In this document: one piece after another, positions 1 through 12,478 of the stretch
How the letters are laid out: each line of letters begins with the position of its first letter
How positions within the stretch are numbered: the first letter of the stretch is position 1
Assembly: GCF_021191635.1 (NCBI RefSeq)
Contig: NZ_JAIWPR010000019.1
Location: 57,962-121,961, forward strand
Length of the DNA: 64,000 nucleotides
Direction: 5' to 3'
DNA from: Alterluteimonas quercicellularis
GTDB lineage: Bacteria; Pseudomonadota; Gammaproteobacteria; Xanthomonadales; Xanthomonadaceae
Translations under genes and position numbers: made by a program
The notes under the pieces: model-generated
What the model was told of the DNA's origin: nothing
Seen by the model: only the letters and a program-made list of their open reading frames with translations
The model's database searches: none

Positions 1-1995
<1,995 letters not shown>

Positions 1996-2088
1996 CTACC
2001 GCGGAGAGGACCGCCGCGCTCGTCGCGTCCGGGCCGTGGGCGGGCGCGCGCCACGTCCGGTGGTCCGAAGGAGGAACTGCTTGCGCAT
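1996..2088 (-). CDS. Possible 30-aa leader ORF upstream of katG
   Basis: ATG at 2088 is preceded on the minus strand by GGAGACG about 8 bases upstream. The frame runs 30 codons ([11 protein letters not shown]..., Arg-rich) to TAG at 1996-1998, about 115 bp before the katG start. It lies downstream of the OxyR-like site in the katG direction, so a katG transcript from there would carry it. Composition is that of generic GC-rich sequence, so coding status is doubtful. Confidence 0.2.
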   Translation of the reverse strand: MRKQFLLRTTGRGARPPTARTRRARRSSPR

Positions 2089-2170
2089 GGCTGGCGTCTC
2101 CGGGTGGATAGGTCCGTTCAGACTAGGGACCGGGGAACGAGAAATGAAATCGATTGTTGGGAAGGGATCC

Positions 2171-2185
2171 ATAGGGCGTCGCTAT
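2171..2185. promoter_or_regulatory. OxyR-like half operator (ATAG-N7-CTAT)
   Basis: ATAG at 2171-2174 and CTAT at 2182-2185 are separated by exactly 7 bp, the core spacing of an OxyR dimer site. Full OxyR operators have two such cores; the flanking positions do not match a second one well. It lies between katG (minus) and the exported protein at 2279 (plus) and could serve either. OxyR control of katG is established in many bacteria; its use here is inferred. Confidence 0.5.
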
Positions 2186-2278
2186 GGTGCAGTGCGGGAA
2201 GCGGGATCGTCCGCCATCTCGCGACGTTCAGTGGCGTCCGCGTATACCGGAGTCCTCTGCATCGCCACCGGAGTCCCC

Positions 2279-2734
2279 ATGAGCCGCGAACTCTCCCACA
2301 CCCGCGCTCCTCGCCGCCGCGCCGCCTGGGCCCTGCTGATCGCCGCGGCGATCGCGGCGCCGGCGCTCGCCCAGGTGCGCGCGCCCGAGCCCACGCCGCG
2401 CCAGGCCGAGCAAACGCAGTGGCGCAACCCGCCCGCGTCGGTCGCCCCCGTGGTGCGCCCGGCCGCCGGCCAGGACCCGCAGGTGCGGCAGGCGCAGCAG
2501 CGCGTGGACGCGCAGCGCAATGCCGTGGAAGCCGAACGGCGGCACGCCGACCGGCTGCGCGCGCTGCCGGCCGCCGGGACGCCTTCGACGCAGGAGGCGC
2601 TGTCGACCCAGCGCGAGCAGCAGGCCGCGCAGCGGCGCGTGCAGGCCCTGCAGCGCGAGCGCGACGCCGCCGCGCAGGACGCCCGCGTGCGCGAAGCGCA
2701 GCGGCAGGCGCAGCCGGTACCGACCCGGCCCTGA
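2279..2734 (+). CDS. Small exported coiled-coil-like hypothetical protein
   Basis: 151 residues. The ATG at 2279 follows CCGGAG and is chosen because it opens directly onto a signal peptide: an Arg-rich n-region, the hydrophobic stretch AAWALLIAAAIAAPALA and cleavage before Gln. The mature part is rich in Arg, Gln, Ala and Glu; from about residue 70 it looks like one long charged helix (heptad-like QRVDAQRNAVEAERR and similar). No catalytic motif or known domain is visible. It diverges from katG across the OxyR-like site and so may be peroxide-responsive (inference). It is followed at once by a REP pair. Function unknown. Confidence 0.7.
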   Translation: MSRELSHTRAPRRRAAWALLIAAAIAAPALAQVRAPEPTPRQAEQTQWRNPPASVAPVVRPAAGQDPQVRQAQQRVDAQRNAVEAERRHADRLRALPAAGTPSTQEALSTQREQQAAQRRVQALQRERDAAAQDARVREAQRQAQPVPTRP

Positions 2735-2770
2735 GCGCCGTGCCGGCGGCGCGACGCGGTCTGTCTGTCT

Positions 2771-2841
2771 GTAGGAGCGCGCTCGCGCGCGATGTTCTTT
2801 CCCCCGGAAAACTAAAGCGTCGCGCGCGAGCGCGCTCCTAC
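2771..2841. repeat. REP pair (GTAG-headed palindromes, inverted)
   Basis: Left arm GTAGGAGCGCGCTCGCGCG begins at 2771 and its reverse complement ends at 2841, separated by about 28 bp that are AT-richer. Each arm is itself a small hairpin, and the two together form a long one. It lies between the convergent exported-protein gene and mutS and may act as a bidirectional terminator. The GTAG head matches REP sequences mobilised by RAYT transposases, such as SMAG in Stenotrophomonas. Confidence 0.85.
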
Positions 2842-2851
2842 AGGACGCCGG

Positions 2852-5428
<2,577 letters not shown>

Positions 5429-5908
5429 GGAGGCGTTGTTCTCGGTCGGTTGCGGCGAATCGAGGGGGCGCGCCTCCGCGCCGCGCCGGAGGCGGACAGC
5501 GGCAGGGGCGGATGCGTCGCGAGCCGGGAATTGTAGCCAATGAGCGGGACGTCCCCGAGGCGTCGCGCCGCCGGCGCGAGCGGCCAGGCGGGACCCGGTC
5601 GATCGGCCGGCAGGCGAGGGCGGCGGGCGCGGCGACGTCGCTGCGCGGAGTCGCGGGGAAGGGACATCGGGTCTGATATCGTCCGCTCGCGCACGCAGGC
5701 CCGCGTCTCGTCACCGTTCCCGGCTTCGATTCGCCTGGCCCGCCACAGGGGAGCGGACGGTCGGTTCCGCTGGATCAACGCCTCGACAGGGATATGTCGT
5801 GATGACCGGCTGTTCGTTCTTCGCAGTCGGCAGGGGCTACGGGCAGGCGCCCGCGCTCGCGCGCCGGGTGACGGGGGGCGCCGGGTGAGGTTGGAGGAGC
5901 GCCGCCGC
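5429..5908. other. Intergenic region mutS / Crp-type regulator
   Basis: 480 bp between divergent genes. No confident gene is seen. A 28-codon ORF (5802-5888, starting MTGCSFFAVGRG) is preceded by AGGGA, and its TGA overlaps a GTG (5885) in frame with the downstream regulator. It could be a coupled leader peptide but has no other support. No clear operator palindrome was found. Confidence 0.4.
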
Positions 5909-6571
5909 ATGTTGGCGCGAACGCCGTTGTTCGAGGGTCTGGCCGAGGCGGCGCTCCGGGCGATGGCGCGCCAGACCAGGGAGCACACGCTGGAGGACGG
6001 CGCCTTCCTGCCGCTGCAGGGGCGACGCACGCAGGCGCTCTACGTGGTCGTGCGCGGTTCGATACGCCTTTCGCTGGTCTCGCTGGGCGGGCGCGAGTTC
6101 GTCGTCGCGATCGTCGGCCGCGGCGAGGTGCTGGGCGAGCTGGCGCAAGGCGGTCGCCCCCATCCTTCGCTCGTCGCGATGGCGCAGGAGCCGACGCAGG
6201 CGCTGTGCGTTCCCTGGACCGCCTTGGCGCGTGGCGAGGACGGCGCCGAACTGCTCAGGCGCTGCAACGCCATGCTCGCCGAACGCGAGTACTGGCTGCT
6301 CGAGCTGCTGGAGGATCTCGCCCTGCATCCCCTGGACGCCCGACTGGCGCGCCTGATCGCGCGGCTGCACGCGAGATCCTCCCTGCACGCGGCCATGCGC
6401 CCCCATCGATTCAGCCAGAGCGCCCTGGCGCAGATGGCCAACGCGTCGCGTCCGAAGGTCAACCAGCACCTGCAGGTGTTCCAGCGTATGGGCGCGATCG
6501 AACTCGTGGAGGGTGCGGTGCTCGTGCGCGACGGCGCGGCGCTGGCCCGGATCGCCGGGCGGCGGGGCTGA
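5909..6571 (+). CDS. Crp/Fnr-family transcriptional regulator
   Basis: 220 residues from ATG 5909, which follows GGAGGAG at 5893-5899; GTG 5885 in the same frame is an alternative adding 8 residues. Residues 5-115 form a cyclic-nucleotide-binding-type beta-barrel (ARTPLFEGLAEAALRAM, then a glycine-rich sheet ending GEVLGELA). A dimerisation helix follows, then a C-terminal winged HTH (FSQSALAQMANASRPKVNQHL). It has only two Cys and no N-terminal Cys cluster, so it is not a typical Fe-S Fnr. The cAMP-site Arg/Ser pair is not obvious, so the ligand is unknown. It heads four closely spaced same-strand genes and is their likely regulator (inference). Confidence 0.85.
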   Translation: MLARTPLFEGLAEAALRAMARQTREHTLEDGAFLPLQGRRTQALYVVVRGSIRLSLVSLGGREFVVAIVGRGEVLGELAQGGRPHPSLVAMAQEPTQALCVPWTALARGEDGAELLRRCNAMLAEREYWLLELLEDLALHPLDARLARLIARLHARSSLHAAMRPHRFSQSALAQMANASRPKVNQHLQVFQRMGAIELVEGAVLVRDGAALARIAGRRG

Positions 6572-6675
6572 GGTTGGCGCCTCGTGGTGTTCCCCAGGGA
6601 ACAGGCCGGCCGCCGCCGCAGGACCAAGGTGGCCTTGCGCGGGCAATGGTGCCCGCGATCAAGGAGGAGTACGCC

Positions 6676-7542
6676 ATGAATGCACTCGTATCCACCCAGC
6701 TCCACGGCGCCAGGAGCTTTTTCCTTCGGGCCCCGCGGGGCCTCAAGGCCGCGGCCGACCCCGATCCCCAGGGGGCGGGCAACGTGCCGACCATGTTCCA
6801 GCCCAACGGCAACACCACCGGCGGGGTGATGCAGTTCAACGGTGTCCTGCCGGACGGCGTGAGCGACGACGAGAGGGCCGTGTTCGCGCAGCTGCTGAAG
6901 GATCAGCAGTTCTACCTGCAGTCCGGCCTGGGCCTGGTCACCGCGTGGATGACCCGCAACTACCAGCAGGATCCGGCGCAGTGGGCCAATCCGGCCAACT
7001 GGCAGTCGCCGCTGAGCAACCTGCCCGCGGAGTTCTACACCCCGACCGAGATCACCCAGTACACCTTCCAGCAGCACATCCGGGGCGTCGAGATCGCCAC
7101 CAGCTTCCTGAGCACGATGATCGGCTGGGCCTCCGGCGCCGGCCTGGCCGGCTCGTTCACCGGGTTCCTGCAGACGCTGGGCGACCAGATCCGCCTGGGA
7201 ACGCAGTCCAAGCAGACGAGCATGGACACCTACCACCTCGCGTTCGGCTACCAGCCCGTGCTCGACAGCGCAGGCACCTGGCAGCTGGTGAGCACGGCCG
7301 ACTACTACTTCGTGAGCTTCAGCCAGAGCGAGAAGACGGTGTATTCCAACTGCGCCTCGGCGGAGGTCTTCGACTTCGACTTCAAGTACCGCAAGGGCAC
7401 GCTGCTGCTCAACTGGGCGAACCTGTCCAACGAGATCAACCAGCAGAACCGCAAGGACTGGAACGACGTCATCACCGGCTCGACCCGCGACGACGTGACC
7501 AAGTCGAAGAACTTCTTCGGCGGCAACGTGGCGAAGAGCTGA
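6676..7542 (+). CDS. Uncharacterised 288-aa protein, first effector gene of orphan cluster
   Basis: ATG 6676 sits 6 bases after AAGGAGGAG, an excellent ribosome site that decides the start within a longer open frame. There is no signal peptide; the N-terminal 60 residues are Gly/Asn/Pro-rich and probably flexible. Residues 75-135 are rich in Gln, Trp and Tyr. Residues 141-167 form a hydrophobic Gly/Ser-rich stretch (FLSTMIGWASGAGLAG) that could be amphipathic or membrane-active. The C-terminal half looks beta-rich (TWQLVSTADYYFVSFSQSE), followed by VFDFDFKYRKGTLLLNW. The single Cys is residue 226 (SNCASAE). Use of Asn, Gln, Thr and Tyr is higher than in the neighbours. I do not recognise the family; a remote link to the Evf virulence-factor fold, whose one key Cys is acylated, crossed my mind but is unproven. 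Confidence 0.8.
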   Translation: MNALVSTQLHGARSFFLRAPRGLKAAADPDPQGAGNVPTMFQPNGNTTGGVMQFNGVLPDGVSDDERAVFAQLLKDQQFYLQSGLGLVTAWMTRNYQQDPAQWANPANWQSPLSNLPAEFYTPTEITQYTFQQHIRGVEIATSFLSTMIGWASGAGLAGSFTGFLQTLGDQIRLGTQSKQTSMDTYHLAFGYQPVLDSAGTWQLVSTADYYFVSFSQSEKTVYSNCASAEVFDFDFKYRKGTLLLNWANLSNEINQQNRKDWNDVITGSTRDDVTKSKNFFGGNVAKS

Positions 7543-7589
7543 CCCGCGCCGAGGCCGGTCCCGGCCCGTTCCACTCCAGGAGGTTCGCC

Positions 7590-8258
7590 ATGAACACGCC
7601 CGCTCCAGCCTCGGCGCGCGCGCCGATGTACATCGAACTGGCGGCGCCGTCCCCGCCTGCCGCCGGCTCGGCCGGGGCCGTGCTGCGCGACTACCTGTCG
7701 GTCCTCGCCTGGTACTTCGAGGCGGGCGGTGCGGCCCGGACCGTCGATGCGGTCGGCCAGGCCTTCGCCAACCTGCCGGGCCTGGTGATGCAGGGCAGCA
7801 CCCGGTACGCCGACCAGGTGAAGGTTCCCCCCGGTTCGCAGGCGGGGAGCCGGAGCCTGGCGGGGCTGCTGGCGGGCGCCTGGGGCGTGGTCTCGCAGGC
7901 CGCACGGCTCTCCGCGCTGACCGGACCCGTGGTCGCGGGCGCGAAGTCCGCGCCGGCGGGTTCTGCCCCCGGCACGGAACCGGGCGTTCCGCTGATCGTC
8001 CTGCAGCGCCCCCGCGGCGACGTGCCGCTCCTGGGCTACATGGCATTGCAGGTGTCCTGGTCGGCTGCGCCGGAGGCCGGCAACGCATGGCCGTCGTCGC
8101 CCCAGCGGCTGCTTTCCGTGGCCTGGACCAGCACGACCTATGCCCTGGCGGACGCCCAGTCCGACGCCGCGACACAGTTCGTGGCGCAGATGCGGGCGCA
8201 GGGCCGGCTGGCCGACCTCTCGAAGACCGCAGGCTTTCTCGCCATTCCCCTTTCCTGA
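7590..8258 (+). CDS. Uncharacterised 222-aa protein of orphan cluster
   Basis: ATG 7590 follows AGGAGG at 7578-7583 and starts 47 bp after the preceding stop, so the two genes are very probably co-transcribed. There is no classical signal peptide and no cysteine. A Pro/Ala-rich start is followed by LRDYLSVLAWYFEAGGAART at residues 30-50, then a small-residue-rich hydrophobic block (SLAGLLAGAWGVVSQAARL, about 90-110) and a Gly/Pro-rich linker. The last 80 residues look like an alpha/beta unit (PLIVLQRPRGDVPLLGYMAL; SVAWTSTTYALADAQSD). No known motif was found. Together with the 288-aa protein it may form a two-component complex (inference from spacing only). Confidence 0.75.
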   Translation: MNTPAPASARAPMYIELAAPSPPAAGSAGAVLRDYLSVLAWYFEAGGAARTVDAVGQAFANLPGLVMQGSTRYADQVKVPPGSQAGSRSLAGLLAGAWGVVSQAARLSALTGPVVAGAKSAPAGSAPGTEPGVPLIVLQRPRGDVPLLGYMALQVSWSAAPEAGNAWPSSPQRLLSVAWTSTTYALADAQSDAATQFVAQMRAQGRLADLSKTAGFLAIPLS

Positions 8259-8292
8259 ACTTGCGCAACCAACACCTAAGGAGTCTTCCATC

Positions 8293-8709
8293 ATGTCCTC
8301 CCTGTCCACTCTCCGCCGCGGGCTCGGCGGCGTCCTCGTCGCCCTGCTGCTCGCGCTGGCGCTGCCCTCGCAGGCGCTCGCCCAGTGCACGGCCACCACG
8401 ACCCAGACGCGCGCCGCCGCGATCGCCAACGGACACGCGTTCGCGAAGCACGGCAGCGAGTTCGTGCACGGCCGCGTCATCGCCGGACTGCCGTTTCCGG
8501 ATGCGACGATCGCCAACGCCGGGCAGTTCGCCACCCTCGTCGCCGGCATCATCAACAATCCGTCACAATCCAAGGCGCTCGCCAACAACCGCCGTGCGTA
8601 CTGGGACAACCGGACCGGCACCGTCGTGATCTACAACCCGGGCGCCAACGATTGCGGCACCGCATTCCGCCCGAACGCGGGCGTGACCTACTACAACAAC
8701 CTGATCTGA
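8293..8709 (+). CDS. Small secreted protein with toxin-nuclease-like C-terminal half
   Basis: 138 residues. ATG 8293 follows AAGGAG and is 34 bp after the previous stop. A strong signal peptide (VALLLALALPSQALA) is cleaved before Gln-Cys at about residue 30. The mature ~108 residues hold two Cys, one at the new N-terminus and one in NDCGTAFRP, able to form one disulfide in the periplasm or outside. The pattern is HAFAKHGSEF (His-x4-His), a helix ending IINNPSQSKAL, then RAYWDNRTGTVVIYNPG and the ending GTAFRPNAGVTYYNNL. An early His pair with a late GTxFxP strand resembles the nuclease modules at the C-termini of polymorphic toxins (BECR-like fold). This is inference from pattern, without alignment. 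Confidence 0.75.
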   Translation: MSSLSTLRRGLGGVLVALLLALALPSQALAQCTATTTQTRAAAIANGHAFAKHGSEFVHGRVIAGLPFPDATIANAGQFATLVAGIINNPSQSKALANNRRAYWDNRTGTVVIYNPGANDCGTAFRPNAGVTYYNNLI

Positions 8710-8763
8710 GTCGATGTCTCGCGCCCGGGGCCGGTCCCCGGGCGCCTTCTTCCGGAGCCGCCC

Positions 8764-8937
8764 ATGACCTCCAAGCTCGCGTTCGACGTCTCGCCCGGCG
8801 AAGCCGACGCCCTCCTCAATGCGCTCAACTATTTCGCTCATGCCGTCGACGAGGACGAGTGCCGGACACTGACGGGCCTGGCGCAGGAGGACCTGCGGGC
8901 GCTGTTCTTCCGCCTCAAGCGCCTTCGCGGCGAGTAG
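8764..8937 (+). CDS. 57-aa acidic protein, possible partner or immunity protein
   Basis: ATG 8764 follows CCGGAG and lies 54 bp after the secreted-protein stop. It encodes 57 residues with clear excess of Asp/Glu in the middle (HAVDEDECRT) and a basic C-terminal tail (RLKRLRGE), probably all helical. There is no signal peptide and one Cys. A small acidic protein directly downstream of a putative secreted nuclease suggests an immunity role; a small regulator is an alternative. Good ribosome site and spacing support it as a real gene. It is the last gene of the cluster; 273 bp without visible genes follow. Confidence 0.55.
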   Translation: MTSKLAFDVSPGEADALLNALNYFAHAVDEDECRTLTGLAQEDLRALFFRLKRLRGE

Positions 8938-9210
8938 GTCGGGGCGCCCGCGCCGCTCATCCCGGACCCTCCGGGCTCTCCGCGACCGGGCAGGTACGCT
9001 CCCGGCGGATCGGCGGGTGGTGCGCCGCAGCAGGTCCCCGCCGCGATCGGTGTTAGTTTTCCGTTCAAGGCATGCGATGCGTGCCGGATCGTGTCCCCCA
9101 CGCCGATCCGGCCCGCCGCCCGGGAGGGGCTCCCGCGGCGCGCACTCGCGGCCCGTCGCGGCCGGCGACGCCGATGCGCCGGTCCTTTCCTAAATGGTTC
9201 GGGGGACGCC

Positions 9211-11814
9211 ATGAATTCCGATTTTCCGCAACGCAGGCTGTTGGCCGCCGCCGTCGTGGCCGCGCTGGTTTCGTCGATCCATGCCGCGCCCGTGCGGGCG
9301 CAGGACGCCACGCCGGCCGAGCAGGCCCGGCGCGACGAGCCGGCCACGCTGTCGACGCTGGTGGTGACCGCGCAGAAGCGCGAGGAAGCGCTGCAGGACG
9401 TGCCGATCGTCATCAACGTGCTGCCCGAGCAGCTGTTGCAGGACACCGGCGTGCGCGACATCAAGGACCTGCAGGTCCTGGTGCCGGGCCTCACCGTGAC
9501 CAGCACGCAGTCGGCGGCGCAGACGGTCGCGCGCATCCGCGGCATCGGCACGGTCGGCGACAACCCGGGGCTGGAATCCTCGGTCGGCGTGGTGATCGAC
9601 GGCGTGTACCGGGCGCGCAACAGCGTCGGCTTCGGCGATCTCGGCGAGCTGGAGCGCATCGAGGTGCTGAAGGGCCCGCAGGGCACGGTGTTCGGCAAGA
9701 ACACCTCGGCGGGCGTCATCAACGTCATCACCCGCCGGCCCAGCTACACGCAGGCGGTCGAGGGCGAGGTGACGGTGGGCAACTACGGCCTGGTGGGGGT
9801 GGCCGGCTCGTACAACGACGCGCTGGGCGAGAACGCCGCCTTCCGGATCTACGCCACCAAGCGCAAGCGCGACGGCGTGGACGACGTGGTGACCGCGGGC
9901 GGGCCGCGCCGCGAGGACGACGACGGCGACCAGAACTACCACGCGCTGCGCGGCCAGCTGCTGCTGGAGCCGAGCGAGACCCTGAGCGTCAACTTCATCG
10001 CCGACTACAGCAGCCGCGAGGAGAACTGCTGCGTGTCGGTCACCACCGACCGCGGCCCAACCGCGGCGATCATCGACGCGCTGACGCCAGGCGGGCAGGG
10101 CATCATCCCGGTGCCGGATATCGACCGGCGTCTGGCCTACGCCAACCGCACCACCGAGCAGGACCTGAAGGACAAGGGCGTCTCCGCCGAGGTCAACTGG
10201 ACCACGCCGTGGGCGAACGACGCGGTGCTGACCTCGATCACCGCCTTCCGCGACTGGCAGGCCATCACCAGCATCGACTTCGACTACAGCGGCGCAGACA
10301 TCATGTACCGCCCGCCGGACGAGGATGCCTCGCTGGCCGCGTTCGAGACCTTCAGCCAGGAGTTCCGGCTGACCGGGGCCACCGACCGGCTCGACTGGAT
10401 GGTCGGCCTGTTCTATTCCGACGAGGACCTGGCCCGCAACGACTCCTACTACATGGGCTCGGCCTACGAGCCCTACCTGTCGACCCTGGTCGGCAGCCAG
10501 GTGCTGGGCGCGATGTCCGCGCAGCTCGCGCCGCTGGGGCTCACGGTCAACACCGCCAACCCGGCCACCTTCCTGTCGCAGGTCAGCGGGCGCCCGTTCG
10601 GCACCAACTACACCGGCGTCGGCGCGCTCGACCGCTACAGCCAGAGCGCGCGCAGCACGGCGATCTTCACCAACAACACCTTCCACGCCACCGACGCGTT
10701 CGACATCACCCTGGGCCTGCGCTACACCCGCGAGAAGAAGACGCTCGACTCCGACTTCTCCAATCCCAACGGCAGCCTGGCCTGCGCGGCGACCCTGGCC
10801 GACCCGGCGGCGCGGGTGGGCGGCGCGCTCGCGCAGCGCATCAACGGCTTCGCCAGCCTGCCGCCGGCGCTGCAGCAGCAACTGCTGGGCCAGCTGGTGC
10901 CGGCGATCGCGCCGCAGGTGGCGGGCTTCATGTGCCTGCCGTGGGCCAACGTCGCCCACGACGGCCGCAACACCCGCCAGGAGCGCACCGAGAGCGAGTG
11001 GTCGGGCACGCTGAAGCTCGCCTACGACTGGTCCGACGACGTGATGACCTACGTCTCCGCCGCGCGCGGCTACAAGGCCGGCGGCTTCAACCTCGACCGC
11101 GTGCAGTCCTCCAACGGCCTGTCCAGCGGCGTGGGCGGGATCATGCCGGTGGACGACACCTCGTTCCCGGGCGAGTTCGTCGACAGCTACGAGCTCGGGC
11201 TGAAGACCACCTGGGCCGAAGGCAACCTGCTGTTCAACGCCGCGCTGTTCTACCAGGAGTACGAGGACTTCCAGCTCAACAGCTTCCTGGGCACGGCCTT
11301 CGTGGTCCGCTCGATCCCCAAGGTGACCTCCAAGGGCATCGACGCCGAGGTGCTGTGGCAGCCGGGCATCCGCGGGCTGATGGTGCAGGGCGGCCTGACC
11401 TACGCCGAGACCGAGTACGGCGACGATCCGCTGCCCGACCCGGAGCTGGTGCTGCTGCCGGGCAACCAGATGAGCTTCGCACCGAAGTGGTCCGGCAACG
11501 CCTCGGTGACCTACGACTGGGACATCGGCTCGAACCTGCTGGGCCGCTTCAACATCGGCGCCAAGTACATGTCCGAGTACAACACCGGCTCCGACCTCGA
11601 CCCGCAGAAGCTGCAGGAGGCCTACACCCTGCTCAACGCGCGCATCGGCATCGGCCGCCAGGACCAGCGCTGGATGCTGGAGTTCTGGGGCCAGAACCTG
11701 ACCGACGAGACCTACAAGCAGGTCGGCATCGACGCGCCGATCCAGGCCGGCTCGTGGAACGCGTTCCTGGGCGCGCCGCGCACCTACGGCATGACCCTGC
11801 GGCTGCGCTACTAG
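9211..11814 (+). CDS. TonB-dependent outer-membrane receptor
   Basis: 867 residues. Start at ATG 9211, after GGGGGACG, chosen because it leads straight into a signal peptide (LLAAAVVAALVSSIHA, cleaved near APVRAQ). A TonB-box-like LSTLVVTAQKREEALQ leads into the plug domain (residues about 60-170: VPIVINVLPEQLL, RIRGIG, ERIEVLKGPQGTVFGKN). About 22 barrel strands follow, ending with an aromatic-rich strand (YGMTLRLRY). This sequence type is abundant in Xanthomonads and Sphingomonads and imports varied carbohydrates, siderophores or aromatics. No catabolic enzyme flanks it, so the substrate cannot be inferred. Confidence 0.92.
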   Translation: MNSDFPQRRLLAAAVVAALVSSIHAAPVRAQDATPAEQARRDEPATLSTLVVTAQKREEALQDVPIVINVLPEQLLQDTGVRDIKDLQVLVPGLTVTSTQSAAQTVARIRGIGTVGDNPGLESSVGVVIDGVYRARNSVGFGDLGELERIEVLKGPQGTVFGKNTSAGVINVITRRPSYTQAVEGEVTVGNYGLVGVAGSYNDALGENAAFRIYATKRKRDGVDDVVTAGGPRREDDDGDQNYHALRGQLLLEPSETLSVNFIADYSSREENCCVSVTTDRGPTAAIIDALTPGGQGIIPVPDIDRRLAYANRTTEQDLKDKGVSAEVNWTTPWANDAVLTSITAFRDWQAITSIDFDYSGADIMYRPPDEDASLAAFETFSQEFRLTGATDRLDWMVGLFYSDEDLARNDSYYMGSAYEPYLSTLVGSQVLGAMSAQLAPLGLTVNTANPATFLSQVSGRPFGTNYTGVGALDRYSQSARSTAIFTNNTFHATDAFDITLGLRYTREKKTLDSDFSNPNGSLACAATLADPAARVGGALAQRINGFASLPPALQQQLLGQLVPAIAPQVAGFMCLPWANVAHDGRNTRQERTESEWSGTLKLAYDWSDDVMTYVSAARGYKAGGFNLDRVQSSNGLSSGVGGIMPVDDTSFPGEFVDSYELGLKTTWAEGNLLFNAALFYQEYEDFQLNSFLGTAFVVRSIPKVTSKGIDAEVLWQPGIRGLMVQGGLTYAETEYGDDPLPDPELVLLPGNQMSFAPKWSGNASVTYDWDIGSNLLGRFNIGAKYMSEYNTGSDLDPQKLQEAYTLLNARIGIGRQDQRWMLEFWGQNLTDETYKQVGIDAPIQAGSWNAFLGAPRTYGMTLRLRY

Positions 11815-11952
11815 CGCGGATCGTGTCCCGGCAGGCCGCGCCGCCCGCGCGGCCTGCCGGGCATCGGGCAACCGCCCCGGCCCGGTCCGGGGACGACTTG
11901 CGGCGGCCGATCGGCCACACTGTGCGCGTCTCCCCACAGGCACCGCACCGCC

Positions 11953-12444
11953 ATGTCCCTTCCCGACGACGCCGCGCTCGAACGGCTCGCCGAGGCCACC
12001 GGCCGCCGGCTGCTGGCGGCCCGCGACACCCTGGTGACCGCCGAGAGCTGCACCGGCGGCTGGATCGCCAAGGTGATGACCGACGTCGCCGGCTCCTCGG
12101 CCTGGTTCGACTGCGGCATGGCCGTCTACAGCTACGAGGCCAAGCAGGCGCTGCTCGGCGTGCGCCCGCAGACCCTGGAGTCGGAAGGCGCGGTGAGCCG
12201 CGAGACCGCGCTGGAGATGGTCTCCGGCGCGCTGGTGCGCTCGGGCGCGAGCGTGGCGGTGGCGGTCACCGGCATCGCCGGTCCCGGCGGCGGCACACCC
12301 GACAAGCCCGTGGGCACGGTGTGGATCGCCTGGAAGCGCCGCGGCGGCTATCCGCGCGCGACGCTGTTCGGCTTCGACGGCGACCGCGGCGCGGTGCGGC
12401 GGCAGACCGTCGAGGCCGCGCTGCGCGGCCTGGAGGACCTGTGA
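11953..12444 (+). CDS. pncC: Nicotinamide-nucleotide amidohydrolase (CinA C-terminal type)
   Basis: 163 residues, the stand-alone CinA C-terminal domain. It deamidates NMN to nicotinate mononucleotide in the pyridine-nucleotide salvage cycle. Visible family motifs are TAESCTGGWI (residues 30-40), YSYEAKQALLGV, SGAVSRETA-type (EGAVSRETALEM) and VTGIAGPGGGTPDKPVGTVW. Length equals E. coli PncC (about 165). It lies directly before the UbiB-like gene, 34 bp apart, and may share its transcript. Confidence 0.93.
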   Translation: MSLPDDAALERLAEATGRRLLAARDTLVTAESCTGGWIAKVMTDVAGSSAWFDCGMAVYSYEAKQALLGVRPQTLESEGAVSRETALEMVSGALVRSGASVAVAVTGIAGPGGGTPDKPVGTVWIAWKRRGGYPRATLFGFDGDRGAVRRQTVEAALRGLEDL

Positions 12445-12478
12445 TGCGTTCCGCGCGCACGGCGGGGAGCGGCACGTG

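Noticed and set aside
5802..5888. 28-codon ORF whose stop overlaps GTG 5885 of the Crp-type gene
   Set aside because: Suggestive of translational coupling, but only a weak AGGGA precedes it and ATG 5909 has a better ribosome site. Left as a note in the intergenic entry.
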